A DNA stretch of 57,715 bases from Lentisphaeria bacterium UBA4640 (GCA_002405835.1 DHMO01000030.1:153647-211361), one strand, 5' to 3'; shown: positions 32,675 through 42,306, counted from the stretch's first letter. Notes: generated by a model from the letters alone, not told the origin. A program made the numbers and translations.

Positions 32675-34550
32675 CCGCCGCCTGCTCTTTTTGGCTCCCC
32701 AGCCAGCGGTTGAAGAATTCCGCGGCGAGGGGGGCGCAGGTCTTGCCGCCGGAGACGCCGTGTTCGACGAGAATTGCGATTGCGTAAGTTTTTCCGTTGT
32801 GCGTGCCGAATCCGGTGAACCAGGTGTTTTTGTACCGTGTGCTGCGCGGACCGACTTCCGCCGTTCCGGTTTTTCCGGAAAGATCAATGGCTTCGTTGCG
32901 CGCCCGTTTGGAACCTCCGATATCGGAATTGACCGAGAGGTACATTCCCTTGCGGATGATTTCAAGTGTCTGCGGCGAGGCTGCGAGGTGTCCGGCTGCC
33001 TGCGCGTGTTCCGTGTAGACCGCCGCTCCGCCGGGGGCGACGATGGTTTTCAGAATGTTGGGACGCCAGAGCGTGCCGTTTGTGGCGATTGCCGCCGTGT
33101 AGACAGCCGCCTGAAGCGGGGAGACGAGGATGTCGCCCTGTCCGATGGAGATGAGCGCGGTGTCGAATGCGGTCCAGCGTTTTTTGTGCTTGCGGTCGGG
33201 GAGGCGTCCGGGTGAATCGTTGAGAATGAAGCCTGTTTTTGAACCGATTCCCGCGCTCTTGAACGTCGCCGCGAGACGCTCCACGCCGAGCTTGAGTCCG
33301 TTTTCAATGAAATAGGCGTTGCAGGAAACGGCGATGGCGTCATTGAGCGTGACTTCTCCGTGTCCGTCCGCCTTGATCCAGCAGTTGATCGGATGTCCGC
33401 CGACTTTGACGAATCCTTCGCAATAGACGGTTTCCGCGGCGGAATATCCGTTTTCGAGCAGAGAGATTCCGATAAGCGGTTTGACGATGGAACCGGGGCT
33501 GAATGCGCCCTGATAGGCGCGGTTGAAGAGCGGCTTTGAGGGATCGTTCCGCAGCTTGGAATATTCGGCGATGGTGATGCGGGGGATGAAGAGCGCGGGA
33601 TCGTAGGAGGGGTTGGACGCCATCGCGAGGATATCGCCGTTGGAGGCGTCTAGCAGAACGAGCGCGCCGGTGACGTTCGCGAGCAGACTTTCGGCGATTT
33701 TCTGTGCGCGGAAATCGAGAGTGAGGACGAGGTCTTTTCCGTTTTCCGCCGGGATTTCCGCGCCGACGGTTTCGCTGACGAATCCGCGGCTGTCGACGAT
33801 GACGAGTTTTTTGCCGGGGAATCCGCGGAGGAGCGCGCGCTGTTCTTTGGGCAGTTCGGGGTCGGAGGTGTTTTCGGAGAGAGTCACGTCGTGCCGGATT
33901 CCGGCGGGATTCCACGTGTCATATGCGAGTTCGAGTCCGGCGCGTCCGACAGTGTCCGGAATGTAATAAAAATAATTCTGGCGGTCGACGGCGGAGCGGG
34001 GGTCTTCGCGTCCGATGTATCCGATGAGCGGTCCGGCGCACTTGCCCTGCGGATAGATGCGCTGCGGCGAGGTCGCGATTTCCATTCCCTGAATTCCCGG
34101 CGAGAGCTCGTAGGCTTTTGCAAGTTCGGTGGAGGTGAGCTCTTTGAAGATGGTCATCGGGAGCCCTGGATAATAATTCATGTGATGATTGATGTCTTTT
34201 TGGGTGAGCGCGGGTGCGCGTCCGATTGCCGCGGCGAGACGGTTTGCCTCATCGAGAACATGACGGACGGTGCGGCTTCGTTTTCCGGGTCTTCGCATTT
34301 CGGAGATGTGGAAGAGGATTTCATAGGATGCAGTATTGCCGGCGAGCATGACGCCGTCCGCCGTGAAGATACGTCCGCGGATGGCGGGAATGCGGATATT
34401 GCGGACGTATTGTCTGGAAACCTTCTCCTGAATTTCCTCTCCTTTGTATACTTGAACTGCCCAGAGACGGATCAGGATCACCGCATATACGAAAAAGATG
34501 CAGAACGCGATGACGATGATTCTGATTCTGGAAAGAAACGCCGAGTCCAT
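32664..34550 (-). CDS. mrdA: penicillin-binding protein 2 (elongation transpeptidase)
   Basis: A 628-residue class B PBP: N-terminal membrane anchor (about 7-30), dimerisation/pedestal region with RIPAIRGRIFTADG at about 53-66, and a transpeptidase domain. The three active-site motifs are S354-x-x-K357 (SPGSIVKP), S409-C-N411 and K560-T-G-T. Length and order match PBP2 of the rod complex, which cross-links peptidoglycan during elongation. No rodA or mreCD gene lies beside it in this window. The 3' end overlaps the antiporter gene by 11 bases. Confidence 0.9.
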   Translation of the reverse strand: MDSAFLSRIRIIVIAFCIFFVYAVILIRLWAVQVYKGEEIQEKVSRQYVRNIRIPAIRGRIFTADGVMLAGNTASYEILFHISEMRRPGKRSRTVRHVLDEANRLAAAIGRAPALTQKDINHHMNYYPGLPMTIFKELTSTELAKAYELSPGIQGMEIATSPQRIYPQGKCAGPLIGYIGREDPRSAVDRQNYFYYIPDTVGRAGLELAYDTWNPAGIRHDVTLSENTSDPELPKEQRALLRGFPGKKLVIVDSRGFVSETVGAEIPAENGKDLVLTLDFRAQKIAESLLANVTGALVLLDASNGDILAMASNPSYDPALFIPRITIAEYSKLRNDPSKPLFNRAYQGAFSPGSIVKPLIGISLLENGYSAAETVYCEGFVKVGGHPINCWIKADGHGEVTLNDAIAVSCNAYFIENGLKLGVERLAATFKSAGIGSKTGFILNDSPGRLPDRKHKKRWTAFDTALISIGQGDILVSPLQAAVYTAAIATNGTLWRPNILKTIVAPGGAAVYTEHAQAAGHLAASPQTLEIIRKGMYLSVNSDIGGSKRARNEAIDLSGKTGTAEVGPRSTRYKNTWFTGFGTHNGKTYAIAILVEHGVSGGKTCAPLAAEFFNRWLGSQKEQAAVSR

Positions 34551-34656
34551 ACCGATTCCCCTGTTGTTGGAAATCTTACTCTATATTGAATTGCCGGAAA
34601 ATCAAATGCGGAACGCCGGAAAAGAGAAAGTTTTTTTGAGGAGGGGGAGTGAATAT

Positions 34657-35398
34657 TCAGGATTTCAGCCAGTTCAGCAGAAAATATGTTGCCACGGAGA
34701 CGGCAATGGAGACGGCAGCATTGATTGCAACAAAAATAATTTTCCAGAGGATGTCCCGCCGATGTTCACTGTCTTTTGTTTTTATATCATGAGCATATTT
34801 TGCAACAGCAAGGTGGTAAATGTCGCATTTGTTGAATTCAAATATTTTCTGTCTTAAGTCGTAGCAAGATTCCAATGTGTTTTCAAATGCTGCAAGCGCT
34901 TCGGAAAAATTGCCGGTTTTTTCTATTTTCTTAGCTCTGAAGAAAAGTTGTTTCAGATGTGCGGCAGATTCCAGAATGCCGCGTGCAGAGTCGATGATGT
35001 CTTTTTGAAAAACTTCAGCGTATTCAACCAGGACAAAATACTTTACCGTTTCGATAATGTGCGCATATTCTTCCAGGAAAGAGGCTATGATGATTTTATA
35101 GGCGTCAAGTGCAAGACGTTTCAGGTGAGTTTCTTTTGCTTTGCAGATTTCCTGAACCTGCTGGTCTTTGGTGTTTTCGGGTTCACAGACTCCGCGGGCG
35201 ATGTGGTGAAAGCATGCATAAATTTCATTTGTCAGACCTTCGATCCGCCGTCCGCAGTTTTCTGCTGAAGCAAAAGAGCTTAAATCGTGAATCTCATAAT
35301 AATATAAATGCAGAAGAGAGGCGATGGCCGCCGCAACATCTTTATCGGCTATTCTGCAGGCAATGTCATCAACTGAAAGGGGGGCTCTGAGTTACCAT
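34657..35398 (-). pseudogene. frameshifted or stop-interrupted gene for a helical protein with a C-terminal membrane segment
   Basis: The minus-strand frame is open without a stop from 35391 to the stop at 34657 (244 codons) but has no ATG or GTG, and no TTG before 34875. An ATG at 35398 overlaps the stop of the preceding small gene (ATGGTAA), but after eight codons it hits TGA. Removing one base from the run of six C at 35379-35384 would join it to the open frame. Alternatively the frame continues directly from the preceding gene through its TAA. The product is mostly helical and ends in one membrane segment (about the last 25 residues). Composition is AT-richer than neighbouring genes. Function unknown. 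Confidence 0.55.
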
Positions 35399-35610
35399 TT
35401 TGCAAGGATCTCAAGAGCGTGGCGTTCTTTTTCTTTTACGCAGATTTCTTCACCGAAAAACGGATAGCCGCGCCCGGAGACAAATTCGGGAAATGCTTTT
35501 TCCGTTTTTGTCTTCGCTATACTTTTTATAAGTTTCGGATCCCGGGCCAAGTCCCGGAAAGAAACTCCGTATTCCTCATAAAAATGCTTTTTTACCGTTT
35601 CTGAAATCAT
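35392..35610 (-). CDS. 72-residue protein of unknown function
   Basis: I chose the ATG at 35610 because CAGGAAC lies just upstream and the consensus promoter is placed for it; a longer frame to 35682 would start upstream of that promoter. The protein (MISETVKKHFYEEYGVSFRD...) is basic and mixed alpha/beta, with a Gly/Pro/Phe-rich middle. No family recognised. It shares its frame with the open region downstream, separated only by the TAA at 35394-35392. Confidence 0.6.
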   Translation of the reverse strand: MISETVKKHFYEEYGVSFRDLARDPKLIKSIAKTKTEKAFPEFVSGRGYPFFGEEICVKEKERHALEILAKW

Positions 35611-35631
35611 TTTTTGTTCCTGTTTGCCATT

Positions 35632-35660
35632 ACAATACACCAAGTGTTGTGTTTTGTCAA
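35632..35660 (-). promoter_or_regulatory. promoter of the AT-rich two-ORF locus
   Basis: Minus strand TTGACA (35660-35655), 17 bases, TATTGT (35637-35632). Confidence 0.7.
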
Positions 35661-35678
35661 TTGTCTTTATTAAATTTT

Positions 35679-37166
35679 TCACGGTTTCGCGATGACGAAG
35701 GCGGGGAGGCCGGAGACTCCGAAACGGGACATGACCGCTTTGACTTCCGGGTCGGAAACACGGGTGACGTCAAGTTCGACAAGGTTGAAATTCTGCAGCA
35801 GAGAACGGACGCGGGAGTCACGGAGCGGACCGAGTTCCATTGCTTTGCAGTTCTTGCACCAGTCGGCACGGAAATCGATCAGAACCGGTTTGCCGTTTTG
35901 CACGGATTGCTGAAATGCCGCCGTCAGACTTTCCGTCAGGGCGGGCGAAGCGGTCCTGGCGGTGCGGTCCGGAAGCAGAAGACGCAGACCGAGCCAGCCG
36001 TAATAGAGTCCGATCAGCACGATCAGAATGCCGAACGCCTGTTTGACGCGGACCATCCACATTCCCGGTTTCGGGAGACGCGCGAGTCCGGCTGCGGCAA
36101 ACGGCCAGGGCAGTCCCATTCCGATTCCGAGCAGAAACGGAAGCAGAAGCGCGGCGGGGTGTCCGGCGGCGTAACGGTTCGCCGCATGGAGCAGTACTGC
36201 AATCACGACCGGGGCGACGCATGCTCCGGCAAGAAGCGCGGAGAGTCCGCCCAGCAGAAACACTCCCGCCAGACGCGCCGTCGACGGGGTGCGGATTCCG
36301 CCGCTGAAACGGGAAAAATCAATCGTGAAAACGCCGAACATTGAGAGCCCGAGGAAGAGAAAGACAAGCGCGGCGCCGAAGTTGAAATACCAGAGTGAGC
36401 TCAATGTCCCGAAAGTCGCTCCGCCGAGCACGGCGGCAACGCCGAGAATGCCGTATGCCGCCGCAATTCCCGTTGCGTAAACGAGACCGCGCGTGAGCGC
36501 CTTCCGGCGTCCGCCGGTATCCGCGCCGATGATTGCAAGATTGATTGGAATCATCGGCAGAACACACGGAGTGAAGTTGAGAGCCAGCCCGCCGAGAAGT
36601 GTCAGCAGAAGCACGAGTGCGGTTCCTTTTCCGGCAAAGTCAATGAGCCCCGGGTCGCGTCCTTCAAGAAACGCCGCGAACTCCCCGGCGTTCCGGTAGC
36701 CGAACGCGGTGCGCTCGATTTTGACGTCCGGAAAAAGCCCGTCGTTTTTTGCAGGTTCGGCAGAGGCTGATTTTTCCGGCGGATAAAGTGTGCCGGAACT
36801 GCCGGGAGAAATTTGACGGGTGACGGATTCAGGAAGAAAACAGTTTGTCTCATGACAGCCCTGCCAGGAGATTTTCAGTATGCCGTCCGTCATTTTTGAC
36901 GGAGCAAACTGCCAGGTCTGTTTACCCTCGAAAACGGCGGTTCTGCCCATGATTTCATCTTCGTGTTCCTGCGGTTCCGGGGAAATGACGGGGGCGGAAC
37001 CGTCAAAGGTGAGCTTCGTCGATTTCTGATAGACATATGCTCTGGGCTCTGTCTGAAGAGTGACAGAAAGCGTATTGTTTTCCATCTTCCAGCTCCAGCG
37101 GAACGGCTGGGCGGCAAAGACGGAGACGGACAGAATGAACAACAGAACAAAAGTGCGGATTTTCAT
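35679..37166 (-). CDS. dsbD: DsbD, thiol:disulfide interchange protein
   Basis: A 495-residue protein with a signal peptide (1-18). The periplasmic N-terminal domain has Cys104 and Cys109 (GCHETNC). A membrane domain of about eight helices follows, with Cys201 (FTPC) and Cys316 (AGACVAP). A C-terminal thioredoxin domain carries Cys437-K-N-Cys440. All six redox cysteines needed to carry electrons from cytoplasmic thioredoxin to the periplasm are present. Its stop lies only 19 bases beyond the promoter of the downstream small gene. Last gene of a probable minus-strand operon with ldcA, a GH2 gene and a methyltransferase. Confidence 0.92.
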   Translation of the reverse strand: MKIRTFVLLFILSVSVFAAQPFRWSWKMENNTLSVTLQTEPRAYVYQKSTKLTFDGSAPVISPEPQEHEDEIMGRTAVFEGKQTWQFAPSKMTDGILKISWQGCHETNCFLPESVTRQISPGSSGTLYPPEKSASAEPAKNDGLFPDVKIERTAFGYRNAGEFAAFLEGRDPGLIDFAGKGTALVLLLTLLGGLALNFTPCVLPMIPINLAIIGADTGGRRKALTRGLVYATGIAAAYGILGVAAVLGGATFGTLSSLWYFNFGAALVFLFLGLSMFGVFTIDFSRFSGGIRTPSTARLAGVFLLGGLSALLAGACVAPVVIAVLLHAANRYAAGHPAALLLPFLLGIGMGLPWPFAAAGLARLPKPGMWMVRVKQAFGILIVLIGLYYGWLGLRLLLPDRTARTASPALTESLTAAFQQSVQNGKPVLIDFRADWCKNCKAMELGPLRDSRVRSLLQNFNLVELDVTRVSDPEVKAVMSRFGVSGLPAFVIAKP

Positions 37167-37204
37167 GGTGATTCCCTCCCTGTACAGGAGGATTTGACAT
37201 GCCG

Positions 37205-38104
37205 TCAGACGTAAAAGTTCCCGTTGCGGATTTCCGCGCGTTCGCCGTAGACGAATGAGAAGGAGGGAAGGTCGTGTCCGAATGCCAGGCCGGAGAGGAC
37301 GGGGCCGCGGACCAGTCCGGAGAAATCCCGGAAAAGATTTCGTCGTTCCGCATCGCTGCCGCAGTCGGTGAATTGCGCGAAGACGACTCCGGCAAGACGC
37401 TGCGGAATTCCGGCGAGGGCGAGCTGAGAGAGATGACGGTCGAGCTTGCGCAGCGGTTCCCCGATGTCTTCAATGACGAGAACCGAGCCGGAGAGGTCGG
37501 GCAGCCACGGGGTCCCGCAGAGAGCGGTAAGAAGTGTCAGATTGACCGGCATCAGAGGTCCGTGTGCGGAACCGTCCTTCAGAATTGTCAGCGGAACGGC
37601 ATTGTCGGCGGCGAATTTGCCGTGGAAGGCAACACTGAGGGCGCGGCGGTAAGAGAGCTGAGTGGTCTCATCGGCAAGTGCTTCGGCGAGACGGGCGGCC
37701 ATCTGTCCTGCGACGGGGATTCCGGCGGCGCGGGAGCGCATCGCAAGGTGCAGCGCGGTGATGTCGCTGAATCCGACAACGGGAAGATCGCGCATCCGCA
37801 GGGTATCCCAGTCGAGTTTTTCGAGCAGACGCATGGTTCCGTAGCCGCCGCGCAGACAGAGGATCAGGTCGATTTCGGGATTGCGGATCATGTCGTTCAG
37901 ATCTTCCGCGCGCGCATTGTCGGAGGCGGAGAGATATGCCGGAGTTTCCGGTGCGGGAGTTTCAAACAGATGTTTTCCTTCGATGATGCGGATGCCGAAA
38001 GATTCCAGCAGTTTGCGTGAGGCCTCATAGCGCGGGCGGTCGGCTCCGCTTGCGGGGGCGGCGACGCCAATGGTTTTTACGTAACGGGGAAACGGATTGT
38101 TCAT
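37205..38104 (-). CDS. ldcA: LD-carboxypeptidase (S66 / MccF-like)
   Basis: A 299-residue S66 serine peptidase. Likely catalytic triad: Ser113 (GFSDIT), Glu212 (VIEDIGE) and His277 (FGHDLP). The GGYGT loop that forms the oxyanion hole is at about 86-90. LdcA removes the terminal D-Ala of recycled muropeptides in the cytoplasm; no signal peptide is seen. The start overlaps the GH2 stop by 4 bases, so the genes are coupled. A microcin-immunity type role cannot be excluded. Confidence 0.88.
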   Translation of the reverse strand: MNNPFPRYVKTIGVAAPASGADRPRYEASRKLLESFGIRIIEGKHLFETPAPETPAYLSASDNARAEDLNDMIRNPEIDLILCLRGGYGTMRLLEKLDWDTLRMRDLPVVGFSDITALHLAMRSRAAGIPVAGQMAARLAEALADETTQLSYRRALSVAFHGKFAADNAVPLTILKDGSAHGPLMPVNLTLLTALCGTPWLPDLSGSVLVIEDIGEPLRKLDRHLSQLALAGIPQRLAGVVFAQFTDCGSDAERRNLFRDFSGLVRGPVLSGLAFGHDLPSFSFVYGERAEIRNGNFYV

Positions 38105-40446
38105 TTTTTCACTTCCAGTTCAATTTCCGCGGAGGGAAGCCCGTCCGCGGTTGCAGTCAGACGCAGCCGTCCGGGAGTGGTCCCGGCGCGGACGATGCAG
38201 ACGCACTGTCCGTGGAAGGCTTTTATGGAACCTGCGCAGAAAAGCTCGGTTGAAGTGGAATCGCCATTTCCGGCGGCGGCGAAGGAGCCGGCTCCTGTTA
38301 CTTCAAAACGCACGGAATGTTCCGCGGACGGCTGAAGCGTGCGGTCTTTGTCAACGACGGAGACGGTGATGAATGCAAGGTCTTCGCCGTCGGCGCTGAG
38401 CTCTGGGCGGTCGGCGGAAAGCGTGAGCGCGGCGGGGGCGGAGGCGGAGCGGACCGTTTCGCGCATCAGCGCGGAGCCGTCCGGTGCGAGCGCAACGGCC
38501 GTGAGTTCACCAGGCTGATAGACAATGTCGTTCCAGACAAGACGCCAGCTTGATTTGCCGCGCGTGCGGATTCCAGCGGATTTGCCGTTGACGAAGAGTT
38601 CGACGCGGTCAAAGTTCGTATAGACGTGGACGGGCGTGTTGAGTCCTTCGCGTTCGGGCCAGGTCCAGTGCGGGAGGATGTGGAGAACGGGTGTATCGGT
38701 CCAGCGGGCGCGGTAGAGCCACGCGCGGTCTTTGGGAAGTCCGGCGAGGTCGTAGATGCCGAAGTAGGAGGCGTGCGCGGGCCAGTGGGCGTTGTATGGT
38801 GTGGGCTCGCCGAGATAATCGAAGCCGGTCCAGACGAATTCACCGAAGATCCATCCGCAGGCGTCCTGCATTTCGAATTCGCGGTCGGGCGTGCTTGCCC
38901 ACGGCGGGAATTCACGGTCGTAGGAGGAGCACTGGAGATTTTCATGAAGATGCCATTCGGGTCCGGATTCGACGGGGAAGAAGTATTCGCCGCGCGTGCT
39001 GATTGTGGACGCCGTTTCGCTGCCGTACTGCGGAATGTGCGGATACCTGGCGTGGAGTTCGGGGTAGCGGTGCGGCTTGTAGTTCCAGCCGATGACGTCG
39101 AGAGCGGGGGGGAAGTTGTTCTTCATCGCGTCATCGGGCCGGTCGAGTCCGGCGGTGACGGGCCGGGTCGGATCGGCGGCGTGCGCGATTTCGGCAAGCT
39201 CCGCGGCGATTTTCCATCCGTCCGGCTCACTCTGTTCGTTGATTTCGTTGCCGATGCTCCACATGATGACCGAGGGGTGATTGCGGTCGCGGCGGATCAG
39301 GTCGACGAGGTCGCGCTTGTGCCATTCGGGGAAGATTGAGCTGTAGTCGTTGATGATTTTCCCGTTCTTCCATGCATCAAACGCCTCATCGAGCACGGCG
39401 AATCCCATGCGGTCGCAAAGATCAAGGAATTTCGGATCCTGGGGGTTGTGTGAGGTGCGGATGGCATTGCAGCCGATACTCTTCAGCAGACGGAACTGGC
39501 GTTTTACCGCGGGGAGCGAAAACGCCGCACCGAGCGGACCGAGGTCATGATGCAGGCATACGCCTTTCAGATAATAAGGCTTGCCGTTCAGGAACATTCC
39601 CTTTTCCGCATCGAAACGGACAGTGCGGAAGCCGTAGTCTATGACGCGTTCATCTTTTGTCCCGCCGTCTTTGAGAAGAGTGAAGCGGAAGGTGTAGAGT
39701 TCCGGCGTTTCGGGAGACCAGAAGTTGAGCCCGGAGAGTGGGAATGCGGTTTCATTTCCGGCGAACTGTGTGCGGAAAAGCTCGTTTTCGGCGGAGTCGG
39801 AGACAGTGAGGAGAGTTTCGCAGTTCTCACCGCTGTGTTCAGTCTGAACGCAGACTTCCGCGGTTTTTGCCTCCGGATCGGCTGCACGGTTGAAGATTCG
39901 GATGCCGGAATAGAGAAAGTGTTCGGGCTCTGCGACGACAAGCCGCACTTCGCGGTAGATTCCAGCGCCGGGATACCAGCGGGAGGCCTGTTCGGGATTC
40001 GCAACCCGAACGGCGATGACATTTTCCATGCCGAATTCAACAAAACGGGAGACGTCGAGCTGAAACGATGTGTAGCCGTAGGGGCGCCCGCCCGCTTCGT
40101 GTCCGTTCACGTAAACCGTGGAGCGGCTCATGACGCCGTCGAATTCGAAGAAGAAGTTCTTTCCGCGCTGATTTTCTTCCGGCGTGAAGCGGAGACGGTA
40201 CCAGCCGACGCCGATGTGGGGGAGTCCGCCGGTGCGTCCGTAGTGAAGCGTTTCGGCGGTTTCGCCGTCCTGGACAATGCGGGTGGAATAGAGGTCGTTT
40301 TTCTTGTCGAACGGGCCGCAGACCGCCCAGTCATGCGGAATGCTGACGGTTTGCCATGCGGAATCGTCGAAGGATGGCGCGGCGAAAACGGGTTCATCGG
40401 CGAGCTTGAAGCGCCATCCGGATTTGAGAATGCGGGAAACTGACAT
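38101..40446 (-). CDS. GH2 beta-galactosidase-like enzyme
   Basis: A 781-residue GH2 enzyme: sugar-binding jelly roll (about 8-175), Ig-like domain (180-270), TIM barrel (275-575) with acid/base Glu401 (IGNE) and nucleophile Glu477 (YGSET). C-terminal Ig-like domains of the DUF4982 and invasin-like type common in gut bacteria follow. It starts with the barrel-associated SGWRFKL without a signal peptide, so it acts in the cytoplasm. AAGGAG precedes the ATG. It is placed between a methyltransferase and ldcA, an unexpected neighbourhood for a sugar enzyme. Confidence 0.9.
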   Translation of the reverse strand: MSVSRILKSGWRFKLADEPVFAAPSFDDSAWQTVSIPHDWAVCGPFDKKNDLYSTRIVQDGETAETLHYGRTGGLPHIGVGWYRLRFTPEENQRGKNFFFEFDGVMSRSTVYVNGHEAGGRPYGYTSFQLDVSRFVEFGMENVIAVRVANPEQASRWYPGAGIYREVRLVVAEPEHFLYSGIRIFNRAADPEAKTAEVCVQTEHSGENCETLLTVSDSAENELFRTQFAGNETAFPLSGLNFWSPETPELYTFRFTLLKDGGTKDERVIDYGFRTVRFDAEKGMFLNGKPYYLKGVCLHHDLGPLGAAFSLPAVKRQFRLLKSIGCNAIRTSHNPQDPKFLDLCDRMGFAVLDEAFDAWKNGKIINDYSSIFPEWHKRDLVDLIRRDRNHPSVIMWSIGNEINEQSEPDGWKIAAELAEIAHAADPTRPVTAGLDRPDDAMKNNFPPALDVIGWNYKPHRYPELHARYPHIPQYGSETASTISTRGEYFFPVESGPEWHLHENLQCSSYDREFPPWASTPDREFEMQDACGWIFGEFVWTGFDYLGEPTPYNAHWPAHASYFGIYDLAGLPKDRAWLYRARWTDTPVLHILPHWTWPEREGLNTPVHVYTNFDRVELFVNGKSAGIRTRGKSSWRLVWNDIVYQPGELTAVALAPDGSALMRETVRSASAPAALTLSADRPELSADGEDLAFITVSVVDKDRTLQPSAEHSVRFEVTGAGSFAAAGNGDSTSTELFCAGSIKAFHGQCVCIVRAGTTPGRLRLTATADGLPSAEIELEVKK

Positions 40447-40455
40447 ATCTGCTCC

Positions 40456-41265
40456 TTATGCGCGGGAGGCTTTCCACTTGCGCTGGCGCGCGGCTTCGTA
40501 GAGGAGAATGGTGGCGGCCGTGGCGACGTTCAGCGAATCCATGCGTCCGAGCATCGGGATGACCACGCCGATATCCGCGTTTTTCATCCAGTATTCGGTG
40601 AGCCCGTACTGTTCTGCGCCGACAACGACCGCGATGCCCTGGGTCATGTCGACGTCGGTGTAGGTTTCGTGCGAGTGGGGGCTTGCCGCGAGCGTGCGGA
40701 TATTGTTTTTCCGGAACCATTCAACCGCCTCTTCGCTGCTGGTCTCGGCGAGCGGGACGGAGAAGATCGCACCGGTGCTGGCGCGGATGCAGTTCGGGTT
40801 GAACACATCGGTCTGGCGGTTGCAGATGATCATGCCGGTTGCGCCGACGGCGTCCGCACTGCGGAGCATGGAGCCGAGGTTTCCGGGCTTCTCGATGGTT
40901 TCCGCGACGAGGTAGAGACCGTTGGGGACGACGGGCATTTCATCGAGTCCCTTGTGGCGCATCTGAGCGAGTGCAATGAGTCCTTCTGGACGGTCGCGGT
41001 ACGCCATTTTGACGAGGGCGTCTGCGTTTGTTTCGTAGATTTCCGCGCCCTGGGCTTCCGCGCGGGCGATGAGTTCGCCTTCGTGTTCGCCGAGGTAGAG
41101 TTCCGGGCAGTGATAGAGTTCAGTGAGCTTGATTCCCGCATCCATGGAGCGGGAGAGTTCGCGGTATCCTTCGAGAACGGTTACGCCTTCGCGGTCGCGT
41201 TCGCGGCGTTCGCGGAGGGCGCAGACCCGTTTGATTTTCGGGTTTTTGACGCTGGTTATGAGCAT
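40456..41265 (-). CDS. SpoU/TrmH-family RNA 2'-O-methyltransferase
   Basis: A 269-residue protein. I chose the ATG at 41265 (AAGGAG 9 bases upstream); it starts MLITSVKNPKIK, the usual beginning of 23S rRNA methyltransferases of this family. An N-terminal substrate-binding domain (about 1-100) precedes the knotted SPOUT domain with all three motifs: NLGSMLRSADAVGATG, VVVGAEQYGL and IPMLGRMDSLNVATAATILLYEA. It methylates a ribose in rRNA or tRNA; the exact site is unknown. First gene of the operon. Confidence 0.9.
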   Translation of the reverse strand: MLITSVKNPKIKRVCALRERRERDREGVTVLEGYRELSRSMDAGIKLTELYHCPELYLGEHEGELIARAEAQGAEIYETNADALVKMAYRDRPEGLIALAQMRHKGLDEMPVVPNGLYLVAETIEKPGNLGSMLRSADAVGATGMIICNRQTDVFNPNCIRASTGAIFSVPLAETSSEEAVEWFRKNNIRTLAASPHSHETYTDVDMTQGIAVVVGAEQYGLTEYWMKNADIGVVIPMLGRMDSLNVATAATILLYEAARQRKWKASRA

Positions 41266-41305
41266 CGGAAAAGACTCCTTCATGAAAAATTTTATATTCA
41301 GGAGT

Positions 41306-41334
41306 ACAATACTCCCTTTCCGGTTTATTGTCAA
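41306..41334 (-). promoter_or_regulatory. promoter of the methyltransferase operon
   Basis: Minus strand TTGACA (41334-41329), 17 bases, TATTGT (41311-41306). The -10 lies within a small palindrome GGAGT-n5-ACTCC. Confidence 0.7.
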
Positions 41335-41382
41335 TTGCAGTTTCCGGAATTAATGAAAAATTATTTTTTTATTTATAAGTCA

Positions 41383-41411
41383 TTGCGAATGCGCAAATCC
41401 TGCGCTATATT
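41383..41411 (+). promoter_or_regulatory. promoter of the SDR-his-aro operon
   Basis: TTGCGA (41383-41388), 17 bases ending in TGCGC, TATATT (41406-41411). Divergent from the methyltransferase promoter. Confidence 0.65.
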
Positions 41412-41450
41412 ATCAGTGTTTAACTTTAACCTATTTAAGGAGTAGAAGAC

Positions 41451-42302
41451 ATGTCTGCAAAAGTTGATCTGACCGGAAAAGTCGCTGTCGTGACAGGCGG
41501 CGGCGGAATTCTCTGCAGCACAATGGCAAAGGCTCTCGCGGGATGCGGCGCAAAGGTCGCAATCCTTGATCTCAAACAGGAAAGCGCGCAGAAAGTCGCC
41601 GATGAAATCACGGCGAACGGAGGCGCGGCGCTCGGACTCGGCGCAAACGTTCTCGATATTGAAAGCCTGAAAGCGGCGGAAAAACAGATTCGCGAAACCT
41701 TCGGAGTCTGCGACATCCTCATCAACGGAGCCGGCGGAAACCACCCGAAGGGCACAACCTCCTCCGAAAAACTTACGCTGGAAGACATTACGAACCCGGT
41801 TGCGGGCAAAGTCTCGTTCTTTGATCTTGATCCCGCGGGAATCGGATTCGTGTTCAATCTGAACTTCCTCGGCACCCTGCTTCCGTGCCAGGTGTTCTGC
41901 CGCGAAATGGCGCTCAAGGGCGGCGGTGTTGTGCTCAACATCTCCTCCATGAACGCGTTCCGTCCGCTTACCAAGATTCCCGCATACAGCGCGGCGAAGG
42001 CGGCGATCAGCAACTTTACCCAGTGGCTCTGCACGCACATGTCCGGAGTCGGAATCCGCGTGAACGCGATTGCTCCGGGATTCTTTCTGACGAATCAGAA
42101 CCGCACGCTCCTGACGAACCCCGACGGTTCGCTCACCGCCCGCGGAAACACGATTCTCTCCCACACCCCGATGGGACGTTTCGGCACACCCGACGACCTG
42201 ACCGGCACCCTGCTGTGGCTTGTCGACAACGACGCTTCCGGCTTCGTCAACGGAACCGTCATCCCCGTCGACGGCGGATTCGCGGCGTTCTCCGGAGTCT
42301 GA
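41451..42302 (+). CDS. SDR-family oxidoreductase, D-mannonate oxidoreductase-like
   Basis: A 283-residue short-chain dehydrogenase: NAD-binding TGGGGIL (about 16-22), NGAGG, catalytic Ser (NISSMNAF) with Y-S-A-A-K, and a PGFFLTNQNR substrate loop. The long insertion (about 100-135) and overall look match the SDR-type mannonate/fructuronate oxidoreductases of Bacillus and relatives (uronic-acid breakdown). AAGGAG precedes the ATG. It heads a run of seven closely spaced genes but is functionally unlike the his and aro genes that follow 4 bases later. Confidence 0.85.
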   Translation: MSAKVDLTGKVAVVTGGGGILCSTMAKALAGCGAKVAILDLKQESAQKVADEITANGGAALGLGANVLDIESLKAAEKQIRETFGVCDILINGAGGNHPKGTTSSEKLTLEDITNPVAGKVSFFDLDPAGIGFVFNLNFLGTLLPCQVFCREMALKGGGVVLNISSMNAFRPLTKIPAYSAAKAAISNFTQWLCTHMSGVGIRVNAIAPGFFLTNQNRTLLTNPDGSLTARGNTILSHTPMGRFGTPDDLTGTLLWLVDNDASGFVNGTVIPVDGGFAAFSGV

Positions 42303-42306
42303 TATC

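Noticed and set aside
34657..34875. Calling only the short 72-codon frame (TTG start) as the gene
   Set aside because: The same frame is open for another 172 codons upstream with coherent helical protein, so the short version is just its tail.
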